Below are positions 12,501-23,140 of a stretch of 64,000 nt of DNA, piece after piece. Each line of letters opens with the position of its first letter. Position 1 is the first letter of the stretch. The notes under the pieces are model-generated. The model saw nothing but the letters and a program-made list of their open reading frames with translations. It did no database searches and had not been told where the DNA came from. Source of the DNA: Darksidea phi (taxonomy: Eukaryota; Ascomycota; Dothideomycetes; Pleosporales; Lentitheciaceae); NCBI GenBank assembly GCA_030770425.1, contig JASJFT010000184.1, positions 1-64,000 of the forward strand. Reading direction: 5' to 3'. A program made the translations under genes and the position numbers.

Positions 12501-15222
12501 ACCGAGATAAATGAAGATGCGCTGGTCATTCTTCTGCTTGATTATGGACCATCCTTTCTTGCATCTTTGAACGAAATGAAGTGGAAGAATATATCATTGC
12601 TCATCCAGAAGTCGCGTCGCCTACTCTGGGTATCGGCTGGCGGAGGCAAACAAGGGAGCCCCGACCATGGGCTGCTAGATGGCCTTGCAAGGACCCTGCG
12701 ATCCGAATACTACGACCTCCACCTTGTGACAGTCGCTTTAGACTTTACACCATCGAAGATCAAAAAGGCAACGCATTTGATGAAGATCGCCCAGGAGATG
12801 CTCTCGAGAACAATCCATCAGAGCTATGAACAAGATTATACGGAAATCGATGGCCTCCTACACACAAAACGTCTTATCGAAGCACAATATCTCAAGTCAG
12901 CCTTGAATGCAAGAGTCGTTCCATACCAGGTTTTCGCGACGGCTCTAGATGGAAAAGCCTGGTTTAAACTGTCCACATCACCGGTTTCGGGATCTGATAC
13001 AGCTCCGCACTACGTTCGATTATCTGAACCGTCAGCGGAAAACCTACCTGGAGACATCGTGACAATTTTAGTCCGAGCAGTCTCCCTCCAGTCTCGGGAC
13101 CGTAGCACACTCCTAAAGGAAGACAAAAATTCTGCATACGGCAGCTATTGCTCTGGAATAGTTCTGAGCGTCGGCATGAACTGCGCATTTAAACCAGGTG
13201 ACCGCGTCCTGGCAGCCCAGGCTGGATCCTTCCGCAGTCATGTTCAGGTTCCCTGCCAGTTCGTAACCAAATTTCCGGCTGCTCTATCCTTTACCGATTC
13301 GTGTATCGTAATTCCCCCTATAGTGAGTGCGTATAATGCATTTGTTGAGGTGGGTGGGATCGGATGTGGCGAATCAATATTGGTCCACGACGGTGCTAGC
13401 CCCATTGGACAGGCCGTTATACGACTGCTTGAGGATCGGGGCATGACAGATATTTGGGCTACAGCTAGTAGCAAAGAAGAGAGGCATTGGATAACTCAGA
13501 ACCTGCAGCTTTTAGAAGAACATGTGTTGCCGAAATCCTGGTTTGACACTCAGTCAAGGCTTGCGATTCTATGGAAGCGAAAGTTTGATATTGTCTTTAC
13601 CCAACCTACAGATTCTCCGAGACTGCTCCTGGACTACTTGAGGTCCGGCGGCCGGTATGTCAGGCTCGGCTCCACGGCCACGCTAGCCAAAGACCCGCAA
13701 ACGATCCATTCCGCGCCCGAAAACATACAGCTGGTCACGATCCCTGTAGAGATGGCAACCGCAGAGTCTCTTGCATATGCGGCTGGCATGTCTTTCTCAG
13801 CACCGAAGAGTCTGAATGATGAAGCCTCAGTCTTTCTAGCTTCTGACTTGGCTAACATCCTCTCCAGCCTGCAAACTACAAATGATCGCAACATGACTGT
13901 TGTAAAATTTGACGAGTCAGACACTGTAGATGTAAGTTAGCCATTTCAGATCATTTGCAAGTTCATGCTAATGCCCAATGTGCTGTTACTAGGTTAGGGA
14001 TTATTGTCACCCTATATCTGATCTTAACTCTGAGGCCACATATCTGATTGCCGGGGGCTTTGGGGGTCTGGGTCGAGCAATAGCCCGATGGCTTGTTAGT
14101 CGGGGCCCCCGCTATTTGATTTTGCTCTCACGATCTGGTCCGCGGACCACCGAAGCCCAAGAGCTCTTAAAGGAACTTACAGAGAAGGGTGCGCATATAG
14201 AAGCACCCTGCTGCGACATCTCTGATAGGGACACCCTGAGGTCTGTACTGAACAATTGTACCGGAAGAATGCCCCCGATCAAGGGTTGTATCCAATCAAC
14301 AATGGTTATGACGGTATGGGACATCTATCGATAAGCAAAGATTCCAAACTGATAAATTATTATCTAGGAAGCCATTTTCCAAAAGATGAAATTTCAGGAC
14401 TGGAAAGCAACAGTCGATGGAAAAGCGCAAGGCTCCTGGAACCTTCACGCCGAGCTTCCGAAAGGCCTGGATTTCTTCATCCTCTTATCGTCAATTATGG
14501 GCATTCTGGGAACCGGATCTCTCACCGCATATAATGCCGGGAACACCTACCAGGACGCTTTGGCTCATCACAGAGTATCCCAAGGCGAACGCGCTGTCGC
14601 TATCGATTTAGGCGGTGTTCCTGATGCCGGCTATCTTGTGGAGCACTCCTATGAACTTCAAAATGTTCGACGAGTAGAAAAACATGCGCTCATATATGTA
14701 AAGGAGATCTGCGCACTACTGGACATCTTCTGTAGCCCTGGAAACCCATTTGGAGATAGCCATACCGGTTGCCAGGCTATAGTAGGGCTTCGTCCGCCAG
14801 CACACTGGAAGCACCTCGAGGAGGAGGTTCCTTTCACGATGTCCCAACCATTTTGGGGTCACATGCATCATGTCACTCCTTTGACCGGTTCTGAGGAAGA
14901 TGGTAGCGCAAATACAGTACAGCGTGAGCAGAATCTTGACATAGCAGGTAGGCTCGCTGTCGCCGGATCGATAGCAGAGGCCGCGGAGATAGTTTGTGGG
15001 GCCCTCATGCGTCGCATTTCGGTTCTACTGGGGATCGCCGAAGATCGACTCGATGACCAGAAGCCTATGCACCAGTTCGGAATCGATTCCCTTTCTGCAA
15101 TTGATATTCGAACCTGGGTAGGCAAAGTCTTCAACGTTGATGTGTCAGTCTTTGACATTTTGGGAGGTGCGACATTTGCTAATGCTAGTATAGCTATCGC
15201 ACATAAAGTGCGGTTACAATAG
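6561..15222 (+). CDS. Highly reducing type I polyketide synthase (KS-AT-DH-MT-ER-KR-ACP)
   Basis: Iterative PKS, 2,594 residues from ten exons: 6561-6884, 6950-7094, 7169-7437, 7491-7924, 7975-8131, 8524-9157, 9216-9375, 9446-13931, 13993-14313, 14368-15222. All junctions keep one frame. KS from ~54 has Cys225 in DSACSSS, His360 in HGTGT and His400 in NIGH. AT from ~608 has Ser701 in GHSSG. DH has His1015 in PWAEQHV and Asp1203 in HPVSLDA. The C-methyltransferase motif LEVGGGTG is near 1481. The ER region is ~1900-2180. KR has GGFGGLG at 2224-2230 and Tyr2365 in AYNAGN. ACP has Ser2551 in GIDSL. There is no thioesterase, reductase or condensation domain after the ACP. The ER cofactor loop reads GASPIGQ instead of a GGVG-type loop, so ER activity is doubtful. 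One intron uses a GC donor and one a GAG acceptor. Confidence 0.93.
8132..8523 (+). other. Unusually long PKS intron with poly-T tract
   Basis: 392-bp intron between PKS exons 5 and 6. The donor GTGCAA follows the codon for Lys443. The 3' end is a strong TACTAAC branch site (8504-8516 region) with acceptor CTACAG at 8518-8523. The joined protein reads [12 protein letters not shown], which fits the KS-to-linker region of HR-PKSs. All other introns in the gene are 50-74 bp. The extra ~330 bp ends in a run of about 23 T (8477-8499). It may be a small insertion, but I see no clear terminal repeats. Confidence 0.8.
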
Positions 15223-15345
15223 TTGCCTCTGTACTCGTGTTTTCTAGTTTTCAAATCGATCTACGTTTTTGAAAAGGAACCATACTATATTTTCTTTCTA
15301 TTATGCCTTCCTCCTTTTCCCTCATTCTCTTCAATATCGTGAATG

Positions 15346-15895
15346 GAATCGGCTTGATACACTCCATTTCGCCGAGGATAACCGAATAGTAAAGGACGGG
15401 GAACTCGTCACTGGCAGCTGACGAGGTCGAGATTGACGTACGAGCTTCCAGGCTTAACTTCCGCGACGCCATGATGGCCATTTGGAGGCGATTGCGCAGG
15501 CATTGCAGCGGCCATTGGGGCGAATGTGACTGACATCAGTGTTGGTGACAAAGTTGTGCTTTAGCGCCCGCGTCCGACAAAGGCGCGATGCAGTGCAGAA
15601 GTTCCCGGAGGCCATTAGCTTCTCGACCGCTGCAGTACTACCCGTCACTTTACTGCAACGCATGCCACGTACTTTTTAAAGTTGCCCAAGTGTAGAAGGG
15701 CGAAACCGTGCTTATTCATACTGCGTTTGCTTGGCTGGGACGAGCTGCCATTAATGTCGCCCATCATCTAGGTGCCTGCTGCAAACCCAGCTGGAAACCC
15801 TCATTGGGCACATTTCCGACTCGCGCCATGCAAATGCCTTCGCCAAAGGGCTCATGGCGGCGACTGGGGGATCACAAGTAAGACGGTTCTGGCAG
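15346..15895 (+). pseudogene. Decayed PKS-type enoylreductase (ER) domain fragment
   Basis: Begins 124 bp after the PKS stop, on the same strand. Successive pieces of an MDR/enoylreductase domain can be read in the right order but in shifting frames. LDTLHFAEDNRIV is at ~15353. DEVEIDVRASRLNFRDAMMA is at 15420-15479. GGDCAGIAAAIG then NVTDISVGDKVV is from 15484. QKFPEAISFSTAAVLPVT is from 15596. FKVAQV-stop-KGETVLIHT then AAINVAHHLGA is at ~15678-15775. ISDSRHANAFAKGLMAATGG is at ~15806-15870. At least four frameshifts and two stops are present, so it cannot make protein. It spans nearly the whole domain and is not a copy of the neighbouring PKS ER at residue level. It may be the last trace of a second PKS or a stand-alone trans-ER gene. 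Confidence 0.78.
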
Positions 15896-16519
15896 ATAAT
15901 GAACAGACTGACTGGTAGGAATTTGGTGTCGCTTTTTAAGTCATGGAGGCGCATTCGCTGTATTCAAATAAAATTCGTTTCATAGTCATTGGGACGAGTT
16001 CTAGAATACACTTTTATCGGCCAGGTGAGTATGCAGTAGGGCCAGTGAATACTACTCGCTTCCTGAGCTATAACGGTGGTGCGGTGGCTGAAGGGTGAAT
16101 GTGGGTGGCGAGTGGCTGTGAATGGCTCGTGAGTGATCGGAGGTGGTCTGTGTACCCAACCCCGTACCTTCGTACGAAGATACCAATATTGAGCTTATGC
16201 AGCCCTTAGCTCACAGATTCTCAGCAAGACTCGACGCAATTGCTTGGTCATTACTCGCTGCGCAATGACGGTACCATCCCAAAACGCTCGCTCTCGCCCT
16301 CGAACTGCCCGTTCAAGTAAGCTCCGCCGTCAGCCTGCCACCCCGCACTCACCACACCGCATCGAAACAAGCTACGCTGAACCCTTCCAAAGGCAACCGC
16401 AACTGGCGACTTGCAACAAAAGTAAACAATTCAACGCGGCCTGACTCGGTCCTCTACACCCTCTACACCCTCTTTGAGCATATGAACGGGCTCACGCTGC
16501 ATACGTGTCATTCGTTACC
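15896..16519. other. Intergenic region, no gene recognised
   Basis: About 620 bp between the ER fossil and the methyltransferase fragment. I searched for continuing KR or ACP remnants and recognised none. Confidence 0.5.
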
Positions 16520-16723
16520 ATGACGAGCGAAGGCAGCACCGCCACCATCACCACTGTTGTGGCCGAGAAGTCAGCGTTCCCGGCTGTAGGCAGCCGCGAC
16601 AAAACGGTCGCGTGGTACAAGCCTACTCTGGAGAGGGAGAACTTGCCGGAGCACACGCGGGAGTTGTTGAAGACGTACAGTCGGATTTCCGAGAGCGAGA
16701 TTGCGACGCATATTCAGAAGGTG
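16520..16723 (+). pseudogene. 5' fragment of a secondary-metabolite methyltransferase
   Basis: Starts at ATG 16520 and gives 68 residues. They contain WYKPTLERENLPEHTRELL then KTYSRISESEIATHIQKV, the N-terminal signature of the SAM-dependent methyltransferase family found in fungal meroterpenoid and polyketide clusters (AusD-like). A consensus GTGAGT donor follows directly at 16724. The rest of the gene, including the IFPYPCIG segment and the SAM-binding core expected next, is absent: the sequence turns AT-rich with TA-dense stop-filled frames from about 16765. I call it a truncated gene. A methyl donor role in the old cluster is inference. Confidence 0.6.
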
Positions 16724-16764
16724 GTGAGTATCTTCGTGATCGCGTCAACTGCTTCTGTAGTGAG

Positions 16765-17340
16765 AGTTATTTTTCTTTTATGTGTGCGTGTGCGGCTCAG
16801 TATAATTAAGATAGAGTTATTTATTCTAAGCCTAGCTAGCTCTAAGATAGCTAAGTAACTAAAACTATTTAAAGGACTTAACCTTAAACTTAATAAGACG
16901 CCTATTATTTAGTATAATAATTAGTAAACTATTAATATTACTATAAAGTAAGAGGAGAAGCTTAATACTAAGCTTAAATACGTTAATATCTATTAGAGCT
17001 AGATTTAATAGAAGGTTATCTATAACTAGCTTAATATATAATAGCTTTCTATCTCTAAAATACCTACTAATAGACTTACTAAGATCCTTCTAAAATAGAA
17101 ATATATATAATTTATAAGGTAATTAGATTTCGTAAAGATTAAGAGCTTAATTAAATAGGTTAGCTTTCCGGGTAGTAGGTACCTCTAAGCTAAGGAGGTA
17201 TATTACGACTATCTATATAATAGAACGCTTTAGGACTCCGTTCGATAAGGAGATTCCCTAAAAGTAACGGTTAATATAGTAAAACTTAGGAAATAGGGAA
17301 ACGTTTAATTAAGCCTGGTCCCTAGGTAGTCTATGTCTGG
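16765..17340. repeat. AT-rich RIP-like block between two truncated genes
   Basis: About 575 bp, strongly AT-rich, packed with TA dinucleotides and stop codons in all frames, as produced by repeat-induced point mutation. No protein family can be read from it. It ends sharply on both sides against normal-composition DNA carrying convergent gene fragments. It could be an inserted transposon piece or a RIP-mutated stretch of the former genes. Confidence 0.65.
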
Positions 17341-17433
17341 GACTCTCTCTGTATAAATAGCTAGATACTCAGCTTGTGTAGAAATCAGAGCACTCAACTT
17401 CCGAAACTACGTACCACGTGACAGAATGTCTTA

Positions 17434-17613
17434 CATGGCAGTGTCCCAGAACGTCTCACCGAGCTCGTAAGCCCGGTCGAGAACTTTGAAGCGCTCTTCA
17501 TCGTCAGGAGCAGTACCATAAGCACCAGCTAGACCCATGAGACCGAAACCTATGGCTGGAACTTTGGGGCCGTTCTTGCCGAGTTGGCGGAGAGGGACCG
17601 ATGGAGTAGACAT
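17434..17613 (-). pseudogene. 5' fragment of an aldo/keto reductase gene
   Basis: Reading leftwards from ATG 17613-17611: MSTPSVPLRQLGKNGPKVPA then IGFGLMGLAGAYG and DEERFKVLDRAYELGETFWDTA. This is the N-terminus of a fungal NADPH-dependent aldo/keto reductase, with the strand-1 VPAIGFG motif and the catalytic Asp expected just after WDTA. The frame stops at once after one Met (ATG TAA GAC). The last bases could be a GTAAGA intron donor. The remaining ~270 residues, including the catalytic Tyr and Lys, are not found in the AT-rich block beyond. It faces the methyltransferase fragment tail to tail. Confidence 0.65.
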
Positions 17614-19082
17614 GGCGTTGCTTCGTGGGAAGATGACAGTAGGTCTGCAGTACTCGATTGGGTAGCTTGAGGATGCCGTTTGAGTTGTGGTTTTGAAGCA
17701 ATGGTTTGAATATAGCAGTGGTCGTTACCCTCTTTATAGCTTCTGGTTCCCCTAATGGCGCGGCACGTATTGCTTCCCAAACTCGTCCGTTGACGCTCTG
17801 GATAGTCCGATGTTGTCGCTAGCGTGACAGGCATTAATACTGATAGCCTGTAGAGCTCAAGAGTTTCCGAGCCGACGAATCATGTCTCTTATCCACTTCG
17901 TCAGCGGTGGTCGTAGTTCCCGTTAAAATGGTCTGTGCAGAGTACCCAAACGCCACTTGCATGGCCCAATTAAGCCGTATTAAGACATCAGCGACTTTAA
18001 GCAAGCCAATAGTGTCCTTGAAACATTTGGAAACCGTATAGCTTCGAAGCCTGTTAGCGATCAAATCGGAGGGTCGGAGTCCTCCCGCTGGTGCTACGCG
18101 CATCCCGAGGGCCCCGTCGGCCTTTACCGGAACTAAGAGCGATCCTCGCGCCTTTCCACGCCCCCGGTCTGAGGTAGTGTAGAGATGCCTCCAAATCATA
18201 TGGAGGATAGGCGCAGATGTCGAACTTACAAGCGACCCATAACCATCAAGCTCACAACAGCCATAGGGTCAGAAAGGTCGAGTGCGCTAAAAGGCAGCCC
18301 ACAGGTCGCCAATGTATTTTAACGAGTCGGGTCTGCGACAGGTACCGGATTCAGGAGAGGAGAGGTATTCTACTAATTGTCTGAGAAGAATCACGTTGTA
18401 CTTCGCAAGATAGCGCCAGCCGTTTCTACCCAAGACGAGAGGTCCTTACACCCCTTCGTTTAGTAATGATCAATATGAGTCAGTCACCACCAGTATCCTA
18501 CACAGCCTCCTAGTATCACATACAACGTACTCGATTGCATGCCATAAAGTTACTGGAACATACATCGCACTGAGAGGGGATCTAGATTTCGCATATAGCA
18601 ACGCGGGTTGTCGGGAGCATTATTGAGGTTGAGGAAAGGAATGCTCTTTTTAGTAGTGCCGATACTACGAGTTCGGTTTGGATATCAGCGCCCATTGGGA
18701 GAGTTTTCTTTGCCTAGATTTTCGCCGCAACGGACGTTGTGGGAAGTTGGACTAGTATTGGAGGATGGTCCGATGGGCGGGGTGTATCTTGCGGCAGATT
18801 GCTAATATCATGATTGTTGTGGGCATTGACTAAGGAGGAAAGAGAGCGGATTTCAATAGTGGTATTGTAAATTGCTCAGCCTCTAGACCGGTATCGTATA
18901 GGTTTGCCAGATACATCAAGGCGCTCCCTGGCGGAGCGATACATGCTCTTAACACGAGCGCTTCAGATGCTCCGTAGACTCCTGGTTAAACCGTCAGGAC
19001 CGAAAAAAGCTATAAGTTGACGATTGAAGCGTCAACACTTCCAACTCTTCCGAGCACGCCTGCTCTCGAGGATAAACCCGAG

Positions 19083-19087
<5 letters not shown>
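17614..19087. other. Region of normal composition without a recognisable gene
   Basis: About 1.47 kb. A 65-codon open frame at 18608-18805 (+) and a 121-codon frame at 17834-18199 (-) match no family I know. It may contain transposon or gene debris next to the AT-rich island. Confidence 0.45.

Positions 19088-19136
<49 letters not shown>
19088..19136. repeat. Run of 49 adenines at an AT-island boundary
   Basis: Uninterrupted A tract at the exact switch from normal-composition DNA (left) to RIP-mutated Ty3/gypsy sequence (right). It might be a retroposition tail, a slippage-expanded tract or an assembly artefact. Its true length cannot be trusted from one sequence. Confidence 0.9.
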
Positions 19137-19138
<2 letters not shown>

Positions 19139-20650
19139 AACTATATAAGACTAGTAAAGATTATAATAATAGTAGATATTAAAGAAAAATAATAAAAAAG
19201 GGTCTAAGAACTTATCTAAGATAGTAATAAAGAAGTAGAAAGAGATAAAATACTTTCTAATAAGAAAGAATACTTTACTTTAAAGAACGACTTAGAAATA
19301 AGACCCTATATACTACTAAATCTTAAAGAAGATCTTATATAGAAAATCTATAAGAGTAAAATACTAGAATATCTAGAAATTAATAAAATAGTTAAATATA
19401 TAGATAGAGAATACCTATTTACTAATATAAGAGAGAAAGTTTAGAAAATAGTAGATAATTATTTAGAATATTCTAAAAATAAACCTAAGAGATATAAGTT
19501 TTATAAATTACTTTAATTATTAATACTATCTATATAACTATAAACTTACGTTATAATAAACTTTATAGTAAAATTATTACTATTATTAGAATTAGAATTA
19601 GAAAGACTATATAATATAATTATAGTAATTATAAATTAATTAACTAAAATAGTATACTTTATTCTAATAAATAAAGTAATTATAGTAGAAAATATAGCTT
19701 ATAAGATTAAGAGAATACTTATTACTAATTATAGACTACTAGAATAAATCCTTATAGATAAAGATAAACTATTTACTTTAAAGTTTTAGAGTATATTACT
19801 TATAAAATTAGAAATTAAAAGAAAGCTATTAACTAGCTTCTATTTATAAATAGATAGTTAGATAGAATAAATAAACTAGACTTTAGAAGAGTATCTAAGA
19901 TTCTATATTAATAAGTTATAAAATAACTAGATTAAATTACTACTAATAGTATAATTAGTATATAATAGTAAGAAGTCTATAATAACTAAATACTTATTAT
20001 ACTATATAAACTATAGATATAAGCTAACGACTTATAAAGATTTAAAGAATATTAAGAGTATATTTACTAGAGTAGAAAAAAAGATCTATTTAATATAAGA
20101 ATTATATAAAGAACTTAATATAAGAATAGTACGTAGAAATCTTATAATAGTTAAAATAGTAAATAAAAGAAGACTTAAGAGATTAACCCTTAAAAGAAAG
20201 AATAAAGTTTTTCTTTTATAATAAAATCTAAAAACTAAACAACTATATAATAAATTAGATAATTTACGAATTAGATTATTCGAAATTAAAGAAAAAATAG
20301 AACTAGTTAATTATAAGCTAAAGCTAGCTAAAGATATAAGAATATATCTAGTATTCTATATATTATTACTAAAACTAGTACTAGAAGATATCGAAGTAGT
20401 TACTAATATTAAACTTAAGAATAAGGAATATAAGATTAAAGAAATTTAGAAACTATAAAAGTTTAAATATTAGTAAAAATATTTAGTTAAGTAAATAAGA
20501 TAGTCTACTAGCTAAAATATATAGAAACTAATTAAGAATCTATAAAATTATTAAAGACTAGTTAAGTAGTATTACTAGAAGTATCTAGAGGTAAAGGCTT
20601 CTAACTATCTAGAAAGAAGAAGTTAGTAGACTTATATAATAAGAGTTACT
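19137..20650 (+). mobile_element. RIP-mutated Ty3/gypsy chromovirus remnant (integrase + chromodomain)
   Basis: Read on the plus strand from 19601 to past 20580 in one constant frame (286 codons between 19601 and 20459). The frame follows a gypsy polyprotein in the order integrase core, C-terminal GPF/Y-like region, chromodomain. Recognisable pieces are LTKIVYF, DKDKLFT, the LTSFY..ID..IE.IN.TLEEYLR block (the integrase FHPQTDGQTERxNQ motif), KVFLL, NYKLKL and KYLVK..R.STS near 20490. The stops are TAA and TAG at places where the family has Gln or Trp, as expected from C-to-T and G-to-A changes. Reverse transcriptase, RNase H and the 5' part are missing: the remnant starts by the poly-A run. 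Zinc-finger-like traces may lie at ~19370-19500. Confidence 0.82.
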
Positions 20651-22360
20651 ATAATAATATAAATAGACTAGAAGAAAAAGACTAAATAGTCTTTATCTAT
20701 TTCGACTTTTCTAATTTAAAGATTAAGGCTAGCTTACGATTAAGAAGTTTATATTAATAAATATTATATTAAACTAGTTATATATAAATATACTATTTAT
20801 AAGCTTAAATAGCTAACTCTTTATTTTTAATAAACTCTAGTTTAGATAGAAGTTAAGAGTACTTTTTCTTAGTATAAGTAAGAGACTTATTAGTTATTAC
20901 TAAACTATAAGAAATATTCTAAGAAAGATATTTACTATAATAAGTTAAGAATAGTAATATCTTATATTTATAACTAGTAAATTAATAATTTAAATATAAT
21001 TAAGCTAGTAGTATTATATAACTAGAATAAAGAATATAGTAGATAAAACGAAGACGATAAGCTATAGAAGTCTTAGAACCTTTAGATATTATTAGAATCT
21101 AGAAGAAAAATAAAGAGTAGGGTCTAGATATCTATAAAATAGAATATTATCTACTCTTATATCTAGATAAAGGATAGAATAACTAGAGTACTAAGTTAAG
21201 AAAAGAATTACTAGTATATATACGCGAGCTATAGTATAGTATAAAAAGAATTACTAAAGTAGTTAGACTACTACTAAATAGAGTTATAAAAAAAGAAATA
21301 TAACTTTAAGAATAAAGTTTTAAAAAGAAGAGTAAGTATTATAATCCTATATAAACTATAGAATATAGGATATTCTAAGAAGGTTAAAAGCTAAGATAAG
21401 GGCTTAGTTAGTAATTTAATATTATATAATAATAATCTATTTAATTTATATCTTAGTAAGTAGAGTAAATAAAGTATAACTAATAATAATCTACTTAATC
21501 TATATCTTAACGAATAAAGTAAGTAAAGTAAGATAAGAAAGAATAGATATAAAAGAATAGAAGATCTCTTAAACTTTCTATTTTAATTTCTTATAGTTAA
21601 TTCTCTTTAGTTTATTTAATACTTATAAATAAGATTAGATCTTTTCTTAAGTAGTTATTCTAGTAATAGAATTTATTAACTTAATCTTAATTTATTAAAA
21701 TCTAATAGTATAATAAATATACTATTAGTTCTAATCTAGATTCTATATTAAAGTATATATAACGTATAATAATTACCTTACTATTATTATTAGTAGAAGG
21801 TTTAACGTTATTAGCGCGTTTAACTATCTATATATATTATTAATAAATTAGAAGCTATTATTATCCTATAGTTATTACCTATACTATTATATAAGATATC
21901 GAAATATTAAAATATAATAAGGTAATTAGAATTATAAAAAATATAGCTAGTCTAGAAGCTAATATAACGTTATACTAGGTAGTAGCCTAAGCTTCTAGAG
22001 AAGAGAAATCTCTATTATATAAAGCTAAAAGAATATTATAGAATTAAAGATAAGCTTAATTAAATTAAAGCTTATATAACTAATATACTAGTTAAAGATC
22101 TTATCTATTAAATTAAAGATTAGAGATTATTATATAACTAGCTTAAGACTTTAAAATAGATATTTACTTTATTATTAACTAATTAAGTATATAAGGTTTA
22201 GAAGATATAAGACCCTAGAACTAAGTATAATTAACTAGGAGTTATAATAGCTAAGATAGTCTTCTAATTAACTAATAGTAAAATTAGTATATTAAAGCTA
22301 TTCTAAAATAGCGCTATAAGAATATAAGAATAGAAGGTTCTTATACCTAAACAGGGCTTA
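20651..22360. repeat. AT-rich RIP-degraded island, element type unresolved
   Basis: About 1.7 kb of very AT-rich, stop-filled sequence continuing from the gypsy remnant. It probably includes the element's 3' end and pieces of other transposons. At 21428-21535 two copies of a 54-bp unit stand in tandem, differing mostly by transitions. Composition returns to normal at about 22360 (ACTCCTCAGTCAGCC). I could not read a protein family with confidence. Confidence 0.7.
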
Positions 22361-23140
22361 GTATACTAACTCCTCAGTCAGCCTTGACTCTTTCCTGGCC
22401 CGAGGAGATGAAGGGGGGAGCATGAACGGACTCACCGGGGTCCCGGTGCAGGCGCTATAGAAACTCATCGAAGTAGTCTTGACTACAGTGTTTTATATAC
22501 AGCTTTTGACAACTCAGATGACTCAGTATGGCATATTTTTTTTGGTTTGGATTTAGATAGTGGGAGTCTCTTCTATAAGGTCCGCACAAAACACAGTAGA
22601 AGTTCAGTATGGTATATAACCCCCTCAGCCTCAATTACAGCTCTGCTCGTTCTCGATAGGTGAGTCGGTGCTAATGTGTTTTTAGGCCCATAGCTAACCA
22701 CAAGGAGCCAGGGTGATCCCTGATTATAATGCAAACTACTATGGGTGTATAGAATGGTCGAGGACCTTCGGAATCAGTGCGCGCCGAGGACCCACAGTGA
22801 GTCCGCGGAGCCTTGTGGTGGGCGAACTACACCCATGCTTAAGTGCTCAGGTGCCCTTTCTGCGCTAGCAGCGACTTCCTTGGGGTCTGGAATATCTGCC
22901 TGAGCGACATCGCGACCAAGAGCATACCATCATCATTTGGAAACCTTCATCTGCTCTGGGTTCACTAAGACTCTACAGCATACGCGGCTCGATCAATCAT
23001 CCAACCACTCAGAAGCTCGCAGTCCACTTGTCGGCGTAAAAGAAATACCAAGTATCTACGAGTAGTTTTACTTGTTTATATATGTAAGTTCATACGGTCA
23101 ATACGCTTGTTCGGCCTAGCTAACGCACCTAGGCAGCAAA
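22361..23140. other. Intergenic region with a dispersed repeat copy
   Basis: About 780 bp of normal composition between the AT island and a membrane-protein pseudogene. At 22541-22620 it carries a sequence found again near 63.1 kb (see the repeat entries). No gene is seen. Confidence 0.55.
22541..22620 (+). repeat. Dispersed repeat, copy 1
   Basis: Shares TTTGGTTTGGATTT, ATAGTGGGAGTCTCTT and AAGGTCCGCAC with 63093-63180. In the block after CCGCAC this copy has A at four positions where the other copy has G (CGAAACGCGGTAGGAG-type versus CAAAACACAGTAGAAG-type). That is the transition pattern expected from RIP on the opposite strand. Confidence 0.75.

Noticed and set aside
18608..18805. 65-codon frame in the decayed region
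   Set aside because: No recognisable motif on either strand; insufficient support for a gene.
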